NCBI GenBank assembly: GCA_944391345.1
Contig: CALXTE010000009.1
Location: 1 to 59,424 of the forward strand
Direction: 5' to 3'
Origin: an uncultured Alphaproteobacteria bacterium
GTDB taxonomy: Bacteria > Pseudomonadota > Alphaproteobacteria > RF32 > CAG-239
DNA length: 59,424 bases
The translations under genes and the position numbers were made by a program. The notes under the pieces were generated by a model. It was given only the letters and a program-made list of their open reading frames with translations. It was not told where the DNA came from and ran no database searches. Shown one piece after another: positions 9,290 through 16,943 of the stretch (positions are counted from its first letter, which is position 1; each line of letters opens with the position of its first letter).

Positions 9290-10468
9290 ATGAATATAAG
9301 CCGCTTAATAGGGGGAATAATAGTCGGTTTGGCCTTCTTGGAAAATGGATATGCCCAAGAGGAACGCGCTGTTTTATACGCGCCGTCAATGGCCGAAGAG
9401 TCAGATATTATTGCCAGCGGAAAAATTGATGACAGTGTTTTGAGTTTTGATAATCTTGAATTTGATGAAAACGGCGAGCTGATGACATCTTCTCCGCAAG
9501 AGAAGAAGCAGCCGACACCGGCCGAAGCCCCAAAAACACAAACCCCGATATCAGCACCAAAAGTGCAAGGCATCGTTCCGCTCCCCAGCCCGATAAAACC
9601 CGATGAAAGTTCAAACGGTACTGCCGGAGAAATGTCTGCGGAAAAAATAGAAGAAATCTCTGACGGAACCAGCCTGACCGATGCCTTAAAAATCAAAGAA
9701 AATGAAGAAGAACAACAAGAAGCAGCCAAAGAAAATAAGGATGATGAAACTTGGATAAGCAAGCTCAAACAACCTTTGAGTGCTATCGGCAGCAGCCTTG
9801 TTTCCGGAGAAAGCGCCAAAAGCACGCTTGAAAACTTAATGACCGATTCTCAAACCAATCCCGAGCGCTCAAACGCCTCGGTGTTTGACATATCCGGTAT
9901 CATGCTGAGAATGTCTCCGCTTCAAGTTGATGATGCCATGAAAAAAAGAGGATTTCAAAAGGTTAATCAAGAATATGAAATTCCTAATTTCATCCGCTGG
10001 CGCAATGAAGAAAGCTGCCGCAATAACGGTGTTGTCGGATATGAACGTCTGGAAAGCTGCGTGGTAGAAATGGCCAAGAAAAATAACTACCAATATATCT
10101 ACCTGACCAAATATGTAAAATATAAAACTAAAGAAGAAATTACGGTAAGATATACCAGTAATTTTACCAATAATAAAGTTTATCAGGTTATATATAAAAG
10201 TATGGCGGCAACCTTGACCAGCAGCGGCGCCAAAGCAATCTATTTAAGAAACATAAAAGTATATGATTTCTGGAAGTTGATAAACCGCAAATATGGCGCA
10301 CCGGATAATAAGGAAGAAGTCACTTGGGGACTGGGAAATAACAAGCCCTATATGCGCGCCTCAACCGGCTTCTTGCTTCTGGAGGACCCCATGCTAAGAG
10401 AGCTGGACTATACCCGTATGTCGCGAGAGGATCAGTTATTTATGAACACAAATTTATATAGTTTTTAA
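9290..10468 (+). CDS. Secreted protein of unknown function upstream of chpT
   Basis: I do not recognise this 392-residue protein. It starts with a signal peptide (IGGIIVGLAFLENGYA, cleaved before QEER). Next is an acidic, proline/glutamate-rich linker of about 150 residues, then a folded C-terminal domain of about 190 residues beginning ISGIMLRMSPLQVDDAMKKR. The segment with MSPLQVDDAMKKRGF resembles in outline a segment of the protein at 52414-53244 (WGASMSDVEKSGVRL), another secreted unknown; this is similarity by eye only. The C-terminal domain has two cysteines (SC and SCVVE) that could form a disulfide. It ends 12 bp before chpT, so it is probably the first gene of that operon. A periplasmic role is inferred from the signal peptide. 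Confidence 0.8.
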   Translation: MNISRLIGGIIVGLAFLENGYAQEERAVLYAPSMAEESDIIASGKIDDSVLSFDNLEFDENGELMTSSPQEKKQPTPAEAPKTQTPISAPKVQGIVPLPSPIKPDESSNGTAGEMSAEKIEEISDGTSLTDALKIKENEEEQQEAAKENKDDETWISKLKQPLSAIGSSLVSGESAKSTLENLMTDSQTNPERSNASVFDISGIMLRMSPLQVDDAMKKRGFQKVNQEYEIPNFIRWRNEESCRNNGVVGYERLESCVVEMAKKNNYQYIYLTKYVKYKTKEEITVRYTSNFTNNKVYQVIYKSMAATLTSSGAKAIYLRNIKVYDFWKLINRKYGAPDNKEEVTWGLGNNKPYMRASTGFLLLEDPMLRELDYTRMSREDQLFMNTNLYSF

Positions 10469-10480
10469 GAAGGACCAAAA

Positions 10481-11092
10481 ATGAGCATTCAGGCAACAGA
10501 ACTTGCAGAAATAATAAGTACCCGCATAAGCCACGATCTGATAGGAAATATCGGCGCTGTTGGCAATGCGGTAGAGTTGCTTGAAGAAGGGGATATGGAC
10601 TTTCTTGATGATATAAAATCGATTCTAAAAGTCAGCTCCGGAGTGTTAAACAGCCGCATGAAGTTTTTTAGAATGGCCTTTGGCCTTGATAACAGTAATA
10701 TAGAAGACGAAGAGCAAGTAAACAAAATCTCGCAGGCTTATATTAAAACCATCGGGAGTGGCGCCAATAACGGCATAAGTCTTAAGATGACCTTGTCCGG
10801 AAAAAAATTATATCGTGAGGCAATGTTATCGGTTATGATATTGGTCGATACCATCATTCGCGGCGGAGAAATAACCATAACTTGTGACGGCAACGGTGTG
10901 GCAGCCAAATTGCGTTCTGAAAAAGGTCTATCAGCCGAAAAAATCGCAACGTTAAAAACAATATGGAATAATGTTTATCCGGAAAACAAAGCCATCTATG
11001 CTGCCGGCATCTATTTGAATGAAAGAAAAAATTATCACGGTTACACCATAACACAGACCGAAACCGAAGGATTGGAATTATATATCAGATAA
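10481..11092 (+). CDS. chpT: ChpT-like histidine phosphotransferase
   Basis: ChpT relays phosphate from the hybrid kinase CckA to the response regulators CtrA and CpdR, the core alphaproteobacterial cell-cycle pathway. The N-terminal helix carries ISTRISHDLIGNIGAVGNAV, matching the ChpT H-box, with the acceptor histidine at residue 18. The next helices form the dimeric four-helix bundle, and the C-terminal part is a degenerate ATPase-like domain lacking ATP-binding glycine boxes, as in known ChpT. At 203 residues it is normal size. AAGGAC ribosome site lies just upstream. It is followed 10 bp later by a receiver-domain gene and then cheR, so the three are likely co-transcribed. ctrA and cckA are not in the window. 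Confidence 0.82.
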   Translation: MSIQATELAEIISTRISHDLIGNIGAVGNAVELLEEGDMDFLDDIKSILKVSSGVLNSRMKFFRMAFGLDNSNIEDEEQVNKISQAYIKTIGSGANNGISLKMTLSGKKLYREAMLSVMILVDTIIRGGEITITCDGNGVAAKLRSEKGLSAEKIATLKTIWNNVYPENKAIYAAGIYLNERKNYHGYTITQTETEGLELYIR

Positions 11093-11102
11093 GGAATGCA
11101 CT

Positions 11103-11468
11103 ATGAAAAAATGTATTATCGCTGATGACTCAAAAATAATATGTATGCTGATTTCCAAAATCATGAGCAATTTGGGATATGAGGTCATCGAGGCTGAAGA
11201 CGGCGAAGAAGTCGTTGAAATGTGCGAGCGAGAAGAACCTGAACTGATTATCATGGATACAAAACTTCCGATATTAGACGGCCTTGATGCTATGTATAAA
11301 ATAAGGGATATGCTCCGCATAAACCAACCCAAAATAATATTTTGCTCGGCAGTGAACGATCCCGAACGAATAAAAGAAGCATTAGACGGCGGTGCTGATG
11401 ATTATATCATGAAACCGTTTGATGAAGAAATTATAGTCAGTAAGTTAGAGATATTAAATTTATTATAG
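11103..11468 (+). CDS. CheY-like single-domain response regulator
   Basis: A stand-alone receiver domain of 121 residues. The acidic pair DD (8-9), the phosphoacceptor aspartate (D52 in IIMDTKLP) and the conserved lysine (K104 in IMKPFDE) are all present, so it should be phosphorylatable. No output domain follows. Such proteins control flagellar motors, act as phosphate sinks, or act as adaptors like DivK and CpdR. Position between chpT and cheR suggests that ChpT or a chemotaxis kinase phosphorylates it; that is inference. Start ATG at 11103 follows AAGGAA. Confidence 0.85.
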   Translation: MKKCIIADDSKIICMLISKIMSNLGYEVIEAEDGEEVVEMCEREEPELIIMDTKLPILDGLDAMYKIRDMLRINQPKIIFCSAVNDPERIKEALDGGADDYIMKPFDEEIIVSKLEILNLL

Positions 11469-11477
11469 GAGCAGCCG

Positions 11478-12422
11478 ATGAAAAAAGACGATTTTGAATA
11501 TCTTTTGGGATTGCTGAAACAGCATGCAGGCTGGGACTTGGGCGAAGACAAGTTTTTTATCCTAGATAGAAAAATATACAATTTTGTAAGAGAGAAGGAC
11601 TATGCCTCGGTCGAAGATTTAATCGCTGATTTACACCAAGGGCAAAAAACATTACTTTGGCAGGTTATTGAGGCGCTGGCTTTATCTGATACCTGTTTTT
11701 ACCGCGATTATAAAGTATTCAATACATTTGAAAGCCGCATTCTTCCGCATTTAAGAGAAGCCAACCGCGGCAGCCGAAAACTAAGAGTATGGAGCCTTGG
11801 ATGTTCATCTGGGCAAGAGACATATTCCATAGCCATTTCCATAAAGAACAGAATGTTTGCCATAAGCGACTGGGATATAAAGATAATCGGCACAGACATT
11901 TCAACCGCTTCCATCGGTAAAGCTCAAAAAGGATTATACAATCAGTTTGAAATACAAATGGGGCTAAACGCGCGCACCATAATAGATAACTTTCATCAAG
12001 AAGGCGATCAGTGGCAAATAAATAACGATATAAAAAACATGATAGAATTTCGACGTTATAACTTGCTTGATAATGTTACTTTTACTGAGCCTTTTGATGT
12101 CATATTCTGCCGCAATGTTTTAAGGTTTTTTTCAAAAGATAAACAGGCAGAAATGTTGGAATCCATATACCGCAATCAAGTAAACGGGGGATTTTTATAT
12201 TTAGGTTTGGGAGAGGACTTAAACGGCATTGATAAATATTATGATCATGTCAAAGGCATGAAATGCCTATTTCAGGCCAAGCCGGAAATTACTTTACCCA
12301 AAGAGAAAAAATTAGAGATAAAAACAGAAGTAAACGCACCGAAGATGCCAAAATTCGTCCGTCCGGATAATCTGACAACTTTGTCATCAGGCATAGTCCG
12401 CAAAGCAAACCTTGATAAATAA
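11478..12422 (+). CDS. cheR: CheR-type chemoreceptor methyltransferase
   Basis: CheR methylates glutamates on chemoreceptors with S-adenosylmethionine. The 314-residue protein has the N-terminal all-helical domain (residues 1-80). The family motif near ALSDTCFYRDYKVF corresponds to the ETxFFRDxxxF of classical CheR, with DTC in place of ETF. The SAM site is WSLGCSSGQETYSIA. The block PFDVIFCRNVLRFF matches DLIFCRNVxIYF. A C-terminal tail of about 50 residues is extra and proline/lysine rich. No chemoreceptor or cheB gene is in the window. Divergence of the substrate-facing motif leaves room for a different methyl acceptor. Confidence 0.82.
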   Translation: MKKDDFEYLLGLLKQHAGWDLGEDKFFILDRKIYNFVREKDYASVEDLIADLHQGQKTLLWQVIEALALSDTCFYRDYKVFNTFESRILPHLREANRGSRKLRVWSLGCSSGQETYSIAISIKNRMFAISDWDIKIIGTDISTASIGKAQKGLYNQFEIQMGLNARTIIDNFHQEGDQWQINNDIKNMIEFRRYNLLDNVTFTEPFDVIFCRNVLRFFSKDKQAEMLESIYRNQVNGGFLYLGLGEDLNGIDKYYDHVKGMKCLFQAKPEITLPKEKKLEIKTEVNAPKMPKFVRPDNLTTLSSGIVRKANLDK

Positions 12423-12432
12423 AAGGCAAAGA

Positions 12433-12900
12433 CTAATAAGGACTTTGAAAGAGCGGCTGGTTTTGAGACTTCTTTTGTGGATGATAAATAAAGATATTTG
12501 TCGTCGTCGGAATATTATAAGTTCTGTTCCAATAGCCGCGGTTTTCCATACATTCGCGATAATCACTGGGATCAATATTAGCATCATCACGCAGAGAATT
12601 AACCACAATCGGCTGTGCCCCCGGATAAGGCACATAAGAGGCCCAAATACCGCGTTCACTATGCCAATCAGCACGAATGTCCAGTTTTTCTTCTTCGGAA
12701 AAGAACCAGTTTCTAACATCTGGAATAATCTGAAAATATTCAGCCTTGCGCAAACATTCGGAATGATCTCTAGCAAATTTTTCAACACCGGTATTTTCTC
12801 TTTCCCAGTGATAAATAACTTGCCCGCGGCCGGTCACCATCCAAGCACAACCTGAAAGATAAACTGAAGCAAAAACCGAAGCAAGAATAAACTTTTTCAT
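12433..12900 (-). CDS. Small lipoprotein of unknown function
   Basis: A 155-residue protein with a lipoprotein signal (ILASVFASVYLSGC; cysteine 18 would be lipidated). The mature part is aromatic-rich and polar, with a cysteine pair in HSECLRKAE and RECMENRGY that looks like the repeated alphaproteobacterial pattern of a small disulfide-bonded envelope protein. I do not recognise the family. It converges on cheR with 10 bp between them and lies 12 bp downstream of the GST gene on the same strand, so the two may share a transcript. Confidence 0.75.
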   Translation of the reverse strand: MKKFILASVFASVYLSGCAWMVTGRGQVIYHWERENTGVEKFARDHSECLRKAEYFQIIPDVRNWFFSEEEKLDIRADWHSERGIWASYVPYPGAQPIVVNSLRDDANIDPSDYRECMENRGYWNRTYNIPTTTNIFIYHPQKKSQNQPLFQSPY

Positions 12901-12912
12901 GATAATTTCACT

Positions 12913-13578
12913 CTAGAAATCAAGATTCGCATAATGTTTTGAGGGGAGAATACCTTTAATGGTATCTTTAAGGATATCCTTAAAGCTGGGGCGAGATTTT
13001 ATTTTAGAATACCAAATTTTAGCATTTTTATAACCATCCCATGGAATATCTCCCAAATAATCTATGACAGAAAGCTGAGCTGCAGCGGCAATATCTGCCA
13101 GAGAAAAATCATCACCGGCAAGATAATTTCTGCGTTCAGCGAGCCAATCAATATATTCCATATGGAAGGAGAGGTTAGACAGCCCAGCTTTCAAAAGTCT
13201 GGAATTCGGCGCCTGATTTTCCAAAAAACGTTTATAAATTTTTTCAGCAACAATAGTTTTAAAAACTTCAGAATAAAACTTGTCATCAAACCATTCGCAA
13301 AGGCGACGCACTTCGGCACGAGCTTGAGGTGTTTTGGGTAAGAGCGGTACATCAGGACAAGTTTCTTCCAAAAACTCGGTAATAGCATAATTTCCGGCCA
13401 CAACTTTTCCGTCATAGACAAACACGGGAAGGGAACCGGCGGGGTTAAGATTCAAGAGTTGTTCAGAGGGCTGCCAAGGCTGCTCTTCTCTAAGGACAAA
13501 GAGCATTTTTTTCTCAGCCAGAATGATTCGCACTTTTCGAGAAAAAGGAGAAACCGGATGATGAACCAATAAAACCAT
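12913..13578 (-). CDS. Glutathione S-transferase family protein
   Basis: The N-terminal thioredoxin-like domain begins LVHHPVSPFSRKVRIILAEK, with the SPFSRKVR glutathione-site helix. It continues with NPAGSLPVFVYDGKVVAGNY, where the cis-proline (LPV) and the downstream ITEFLEE helix are visible. The C-terminal half is the all-helical domain (DDFSLADIAAAAQLSVIDYLG is typical of GSTs). I use ATG at 13578, not the longer frame from 13635, because GGGAGG lies 6-7 bases upstream. This gives 221 residues, normal for the family. Substrate unknown; detoxification or stress-linked thiol chemistry is family knowledge. Confidence 0.88.
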   Translation of the reverse strand: MVLLVHHPVSPFSRKVRIILAEKKMLFVLREEQPWQPSEQLLNLNPAGSLPVFVYDGKVVAGNYAITEFLEETCPDVPLLPKTPQARAEVRRLCEWFDDKFYSEVFKTIVAEKIYKRFLENQAPNSRLLKAGLSNLSFHMEYIDWLAERRNYLAGDDFSLADIAAAAQLSVIDYLGDIPWDGYKNAKIWYSKIKSRPSFKDILKDTIKGILPSKHYANLDF

Positions 13579-13649
13579 AAACCCTCCCACTAAAAAACTA
13601 GAACAGATTTTATCAGCAAGGAATGTTGAGGTCAATAGGATAAATCAAG

Positions 13650-14489
13650 TTATTTATCATTAATAAAATCCGGAGCAACGATGCCGATATTTTTTTCTTC
13701 GATTTTATTAATATAATCTTGCAGGACGGAGATAAGTTTTTCACGAGTTTCGGGAGCTGAAGAAATTTTGGTCAAGCCGCGTTTGAGCTTATCACGGAAG
13801 AGTGAAGCTTTTGAGATACCGATAAAGACCGGAATACTCCACACCGGAGAAGACATAGAGATTTGAGTTTTCAAACCTAATTCGGCGAGCAACACCCGAG
13901 CATTATATTCAGAGGCCAGCACATAATCAATTTCTTTGGTAAAAAGCATTTTGTACAGATCATAGGGTTTTTCCACTTTTTGCACATTCAGCGCACTAAT
14001 CTGCTGGTTTACAAAGTCGCTGAAATATTCATAGCTTCCCATTCCGCCTTTAAGGTTTTTCAGGTCAGAAACAGAAGAAATTTTAACGGTAGAATAAAGC
14101 GGTGTAATGACCACCACGGGGTTATTAATCAGCGCCGGATAAATCAACTCAATTCCGGCATAGTCAGCAGAAGCACTATAAGCACCAAGAATAAAATCTA
14201 ATTTTCCGCCGCGCACATTACGCACCAGTTGGTCATAATTTCCGTGTGTGTCATAAGTGGTTAAAAAATTCGCTTGTTTAGCATAATCTTCAATGACGAA
14301 GGTAAAGATAGAGCCAAAATAATCGGTCGCTTTTTCTGGAGAAGAATAGCCAAACGGAGGATAGTCAGGAAAACCGGTTCCTCTGATAACCTGAGCTTTG
14401 TAGTTTCTGTCGGTATCAAGTTCAACTTGAGCAAATACTTTTACCGGAAAAGTCACCATCATCAAAAGGGCAAGAAAATATTTAAGCAT
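13650..14489 (-). CDS. Periplasmic solute-binding protein, family 3
   Basis: A 279-residue protein with a signal peptide (FLALLMMVTFPVKVFA cleaved before QVEL). The body fits the type II periplasmic binding fold of polar amino-acid transporters: GFPDYPPFGYSS near the start, the ligand-arm segment GGKLDFILGAYSAS and LKNLKGGMGSYEYFSDF. No ABC permease or ATPase gene is adjacent, so it is an orphan receptor; it could feed a distant transporter or a sensor. Ribosome site GGGAG lies 8 bases upstream of ATG 14489. Ligand not predictable by eye. Confidence 0.8.
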   Translation of the reverse strand: MLKYFLALLMMVTFPVKVFAQVELDTDRNYKAQVIRGTGFPDYPPFGYSSPEKATDYFGSIFTFVIEDYAKQANFLTTYDTHGNYDQLVRNVRGGKLDFILGAYSASADYAGIELIYPALINNPVVVITPLYSTVKISSVSDLKNLKGGMGSYEYFSDFVNQQISALNVQKVEKPYDLYKMLFTKEIDYVLASEYNARVLLAELGLKTQISMSSPVWSIPVFIGISKASLFRDKLKRGLTKISSAPETREKLISVLQDYINKIEEKNIGIVAPDFINDK

Positions 14490-14586
14490 AAGCGGCTCCC
14501 AAAAATTTATACAATTTTAATAAAGATAGTATATAATAAAAAACGTTAACAAAGGTGAAACAAGATGATGATAAAAAGGAAGGAAA

Positions 14587-14985
14587 ATGGATTCTAATCA
14601 AGCCTATGTGCAAACGCAGGTATCAGGGCTTACAGAAAGTGAGTTGGAAAGCAGAGCGTTGATAAAAACAGCCGCCGCTTTGAACGACATAAAAGAACAT
14701 TGGGAAGAGAAGAAAACAGAATTACCGCAAGCACTTGAAAAAAATCGTAGACTGTGGAGTTTAATAGCTGTCGCGATGGGAGAGCCGGATTGTCCGCAAG
14801 ACAAAGCCGTTAAGATTAACATAATAAATTTATCAATATTTATATTTAAGAGAATAAACATGATATTGGGAGCAGAAGACCCCAAGCCGGAACTTTTAAA
14901 TATATTGATAGATATAAATATGAATATAGCCAAGGGTCTGAATGAAAGAACGCAACCGGAAGAAGCACCGGCCGAAAACCCCTAA
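14587..14985 (+). CDS. flaF: FlaF-like flagellar regulator
   Basis: FlaF is an alphaproteobacterial protein needed for flagellin secretion and flagellin synthesis control, antagonistic to FlbT. The 132-residue product matches the family at two blocks: ALEKNRRLWSLIAVAM (family pattern LxxNRRLW) and the C-terminal ILIDINMNIAKGLNE (family LIDVNRxIMxGL). Length is normal. Ribosome site AGGAAGG immediately precedes ATG. flbT and fliC are not in the window, but fliK-flgD-flgE lie 2 kb downstream. The intervening cysteine-rich genes interrupt what might otherwise be a flagellar block. Confidence 0.8.
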   Translation: MDSNQAYVQTQVSGLTESELESRALIKTAAALNDIKEHWEEKKTELPQALEKNRRLWSLIAVAMGEPDCPQDKAVKINIINLSIFIFKRINMILGAEDPKPELLNILIDINMNIAKGLNERTQPEEAPAENP

Positions 14986-15023
14986 GATCAAATCAGAAAG
15001 CCATTAAGATAAGAAAAATCTTT

Positions 15024-15059
15024 AACGGAGCGAGGAAAGCCTCGCTCCGTTTTTTTTTC
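15024..15059 (+). terminator. Rho-independent terminator after flaF
   Basis: ACGGAGCGAGG (15025-15035) pairs perfectly with CCTCGCTCCGT (15040-15050) around AAAG, followed by T9. Confidence 0.95.
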
Positions 15060-15090
15060 ACCACTCTCCCACCTTTCTTAAAAATGCATG

Positions 15091-15153
15091 TTGCAAGTAA
15101 ATAAAAAATATGCTATAATCGAGTCGTGAAGGCAAGCTATGAAAGGTAATATT
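15091..15153 (+). promoter_or_regulatory. Promoter and leader cassette of a cysteine-rich gene
   Basis: TTGCAA (15091-15096), 17 bp, then TATAAT (15114-15119) with an extended -10 TG. The leader from TGCTATAATCGAGTCGTGAA to the start codon is nearly identical to the leader at 46241-46284. The string CACCACTCTCCCA upstream is also shared. AAAGG before ATG 15154 is the ribosome site. Confidence 0.8.
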
Positions 15154-15966
15154 ATGTTGAATTCGCGACAATATGCGGTTTTAACCGCAGTGATTTCAGC
15201 GGTTGGAATAATACCGCTGAACGCAAAAGCTAATGTTTCTTTTCCAAAGTATGGAGAAGAGCTTATCGACACACTTCACACACACCTTACTTCTCCTTCT
15301 TTGAGTTTGCCTTCTTCTGATGAATTTGAAACCGCGGCAGTCTGTTTTATTAGTGATACAGAGGCTTGTGCCGGCTTGGGCTTTGGTAGTGGGACAAGTG
15401 ATGATGTCCCAAGCTTTGACCTTAATCCGGATGAGCGTTGCCTTAATGAAGGCTATACCGTGAGTGATTGCCCCGATGGGTATAAAGCCGGCGGCAAGAA
15501 ATGCCCTTATGGAGCTTATTATTCGGAATGTGTAAAAGCTTGTCCGAGTAATTATGTGACTTGTGAAGAACCGCATATCGGGGTTGGTGAGCCTTGCAAC
15601 GGAAAATACGTGTCATGTACCTGCACACCTTGCGGTGCCGGATATGATTATACCACAATTCCCGAAGGTTATGTCCAAGACGGCGAAAGTTGTCTCGATT
15701 GCGACGGGCAGACAAAATATAAAATCAAGCCTAATCCTTGCGATGGCTTTATGGATTGTGGCTCAATGGGCGGTGAAGCCGGTGCCACAACTTGTTTGTC
15801 CGGCACAATCACGAAATATGATAACTGCAAAGCTTGTCCGAATTTAGGCACTTATACAAGTTGCCCAAGCGGCTCGGTCTGTGAATATGAAGACTGTTCG
15901 GGCTTGTGGTACGCCACCGGCTGTAAAAGCGGCTACACGGATTATTGCGACTATTGCGCAATGTAA
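15154..15966 (+). CDS. Secreted cysteine-rich protein, paralogue of the 46.3-kb gene
   Basis: The start at 15154 (ATG TTG AAT TCG) is chosen over the ATG at 15139 because the paralogue at 46285 can only use the equivalent position. The signal peptide ends IIPLNAKA before NVSF. The shared N-terminal block KYGEELIDTLHTHLTSP is followed by a cysteine-rich region (CPDGYKAGG, CPSNYVTC, CNGKYVSCTCTPCGAGYDYTT, CPNLGTYTSCPSG). These look like small disulfide knots that recall EGF or furin-like modules without matching one exactly. It ends CDYCAM. In the paralogue the same architecture continues into a C-lectin-like domain; here that domain is a separate gene 20 bp downstream. Surface location is inferred. 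No membrane anchor seen. Confidence 0.82.
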   Translation: MLNSRQYAVLTAVISAVGIIPLNAKANVSFPKYGEELIDTLHTHLTSPSLSLPSSDEFETAAVCFISDTEACAGLGFGSGTSDDVPSFDLNPDERCLNEGYTVSDCPDGYKAGGKKCPYGAYYSECVKACPSNYVTCEEPHIGVGEPCNGKYVSCTCTPCGAGYDYTTIPEGYVQDGESCLDCDGQTKYKIKPNPCDGFMDCGSMGGEAGATTCLSGTITKYDNCKACPNLGTYTSCPSGSVCEYEDCSGLWYATGCKSGYTDYCDYCAM

Positions 15967-15986
15967 AAAAACAAAGGAGAAAGAAG

Positions 15987-16820
15987 ATGAAAAAAATACT
16001 CTATACAACAACAGCATTTGTTCTTTGTGGCAGCATTGTGCAAGCAAATGCGGCCTGTATCGCCACCCCGAGCTGTACGGCAATGGGCTATACTAGCACA
16101 TCAAGCTGCACCAACGGTATTAAATGTCCGTTCGGGGAATACTGGAATTGTGCGAATAGTGATTTGAGTAATAAGATAACGGAGTTAGAAAACAAAATTA
16201 ATTCTGGTGCGGGAACAGACCCAAGTGATAAAACTTATGACTGCAAAATCGGAGATATATTTTATTCGGATTGGACTTGTTCTACGGATGTTATTTCCGG
16301 AAAGACACCGATTGCGGTCGTGGTTTACATGGATGGCGCCGGACACGGGCAGGCTTTGGCTTTGAATTCAATCGGAACCTATTATTGGCAAAGTTATTCA
16401 ATGGTTGATTCTGAGGGAAATCTGGTAGATGCGGCTGTATCAAACTATGATGATTCATCTAGTGCATCTAAAGATTTTAATAGCTGTGTTAATACGCTTA
16501 TGTTAGTTTCCTCCGGCACACCAAATGATTTTCCGGCAGCATGGGCAGCCAATTATTATAAAACAGCAGGAACGGAGGCCGGAGATTGGTGCCAACCGGC
16601 GGCAGGAATATTTACCTCATATTATAATAACCAAGATGCAATTAATTCAGGTTTTACCAAAGCCGGTGGGACAAAATTCACAAACAGCACCTACGCTTGG
16701 TCGTCGTCCGAGGACAATAGTAACCGCGCGTGGGGCTCGAACTTTAGCAGTAGCTACGGTTTGTACAGCTACTACGGTAAGTATAACAGCCACGAGATCC
16801 GCCCCGTTCTTGAGTTTTAG
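15987..16820 (+). CDS. Secreted C-lectin-like (DUF1566/Fib_succ-type) protein with variable-region-like C-terminus
   Basis: ATG 15987 follows AAGGAG; a longer frame from 15945 lacks a site. The 277-residue product has a signal peptide ending QANA, a short cysteine-rich part (CIATPSCTAMGYTSTSSC), a brief coiled coil (SDLSNKITELENKINSG), then a domain of about 190 residues. That domain has GKTPIAVVVYMDGAGHGQAL, GDWCQPAAGIF and ends WSSSEDN...HEIRPVLEF. The WSSS...RPV ending is typical of DUF1566 and Fibrobacter paralogous-domain proteins with a C-type-lectin-like fold, a fold used by many DGR target proteins. Residues 238-274 are almost all Asn/Ser/Tyr/Gly/His with NNC or NNT codons, as in DGR variable regions. 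Ligand unknown. Confidence 0.8.
   Translation: MKKILYTTTAFVLCGSIVQANAACIATPSCTAMGYTSTSSCTNGIKCPFGEYWNCANSDLSNKITELENKINSGAGTDPSDKTYDCKIGDIFYSDWTCSTDVISGKTPIAVVVYMDGAGHGQALALNSIGTYYWQSYSMVDSEGNLVDAAVSNYDDSSSASKDFNSCVNTLMLVSSGTPNDFPAAWAANYYKTAGTEAGDWCQPAAGIFTSYYNNQDAINSGFTKAGGTKFTNSTYAWSSSEDNSNRAWGSNFSSSYGLYSYYGKYNSHEIRPVLEF
16697..16808 (+). other. Candidate DGR variable region 1
   Basis: Begins TTGGTCGTCGTCC, exactly as at 47817, and ends at the RPV codons. Between 16716 and 16730 it reads AATAGTAACCGCGCG against CGTAGTGGCCACGCG in the second copy. All five differences involve an adenine in one of the two copies. No reverse transcriptase or template repeat is present in the window. Confidence 0.5.
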
Positions 16821-16842
16821 TTTTTTTTATCCTTTATCTCAC

Positions 16843-16871
16843 AAAAGCGGAGCTAAAAGCTCCGTTTTTTT
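16843..16871 (+). terminator. Rho-independent terminator after C-lectin-like gene
   Basis: CGGAGC pairs with GCTCCG around a TAAAA loop (about 16848-16864), followed by T7. A T9 run also lies just after the stop codon at 16820. Confidence 0.85.
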
Positions 16872-16886
16872 ATGAACGTATTTTTT

Positions 16887-16903
16887 TTGGCACGATATTT
16901 GCA
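16887..16903 (+). promoter_or_regulatory. Sigma54 (RpoN) promoter of fliK operon
   Basis: TTGGCACGATATTTGCA: the -24 element TGGCAC and the -12 element TTGC are spaced exactly 5 bases apart, so GG (16889-16890) and GC (16901-16902) are 12 bases apart. This is a near-perfect match to the RpoN consensus and lies 41 bases upstream of the fliK start. It implies activation by a flagellar enhancer-binding protein such as FlbD, as for hook genes in Caulobacter. No tandem enhancer site was recognised. Confidence 0.88.
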
Positions 16904-16943
16904 TTGAATATCCGTAGATGAAATTTATTTGAGGATTCTGATA

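Noticed and set aside
9193-9825. Minus-strand ORF of 210 residues
   Set aside because: Antisense to the secreted protein at 9290; serine-rich shadow frame from its acidic linker codons.
15945-15986. Upstream start for the C-lectin-like gene
   Set aside because: The extension overlaps the previous gene's end, lacks a ribosome site and would bury the signal peptide that begins at 15987.
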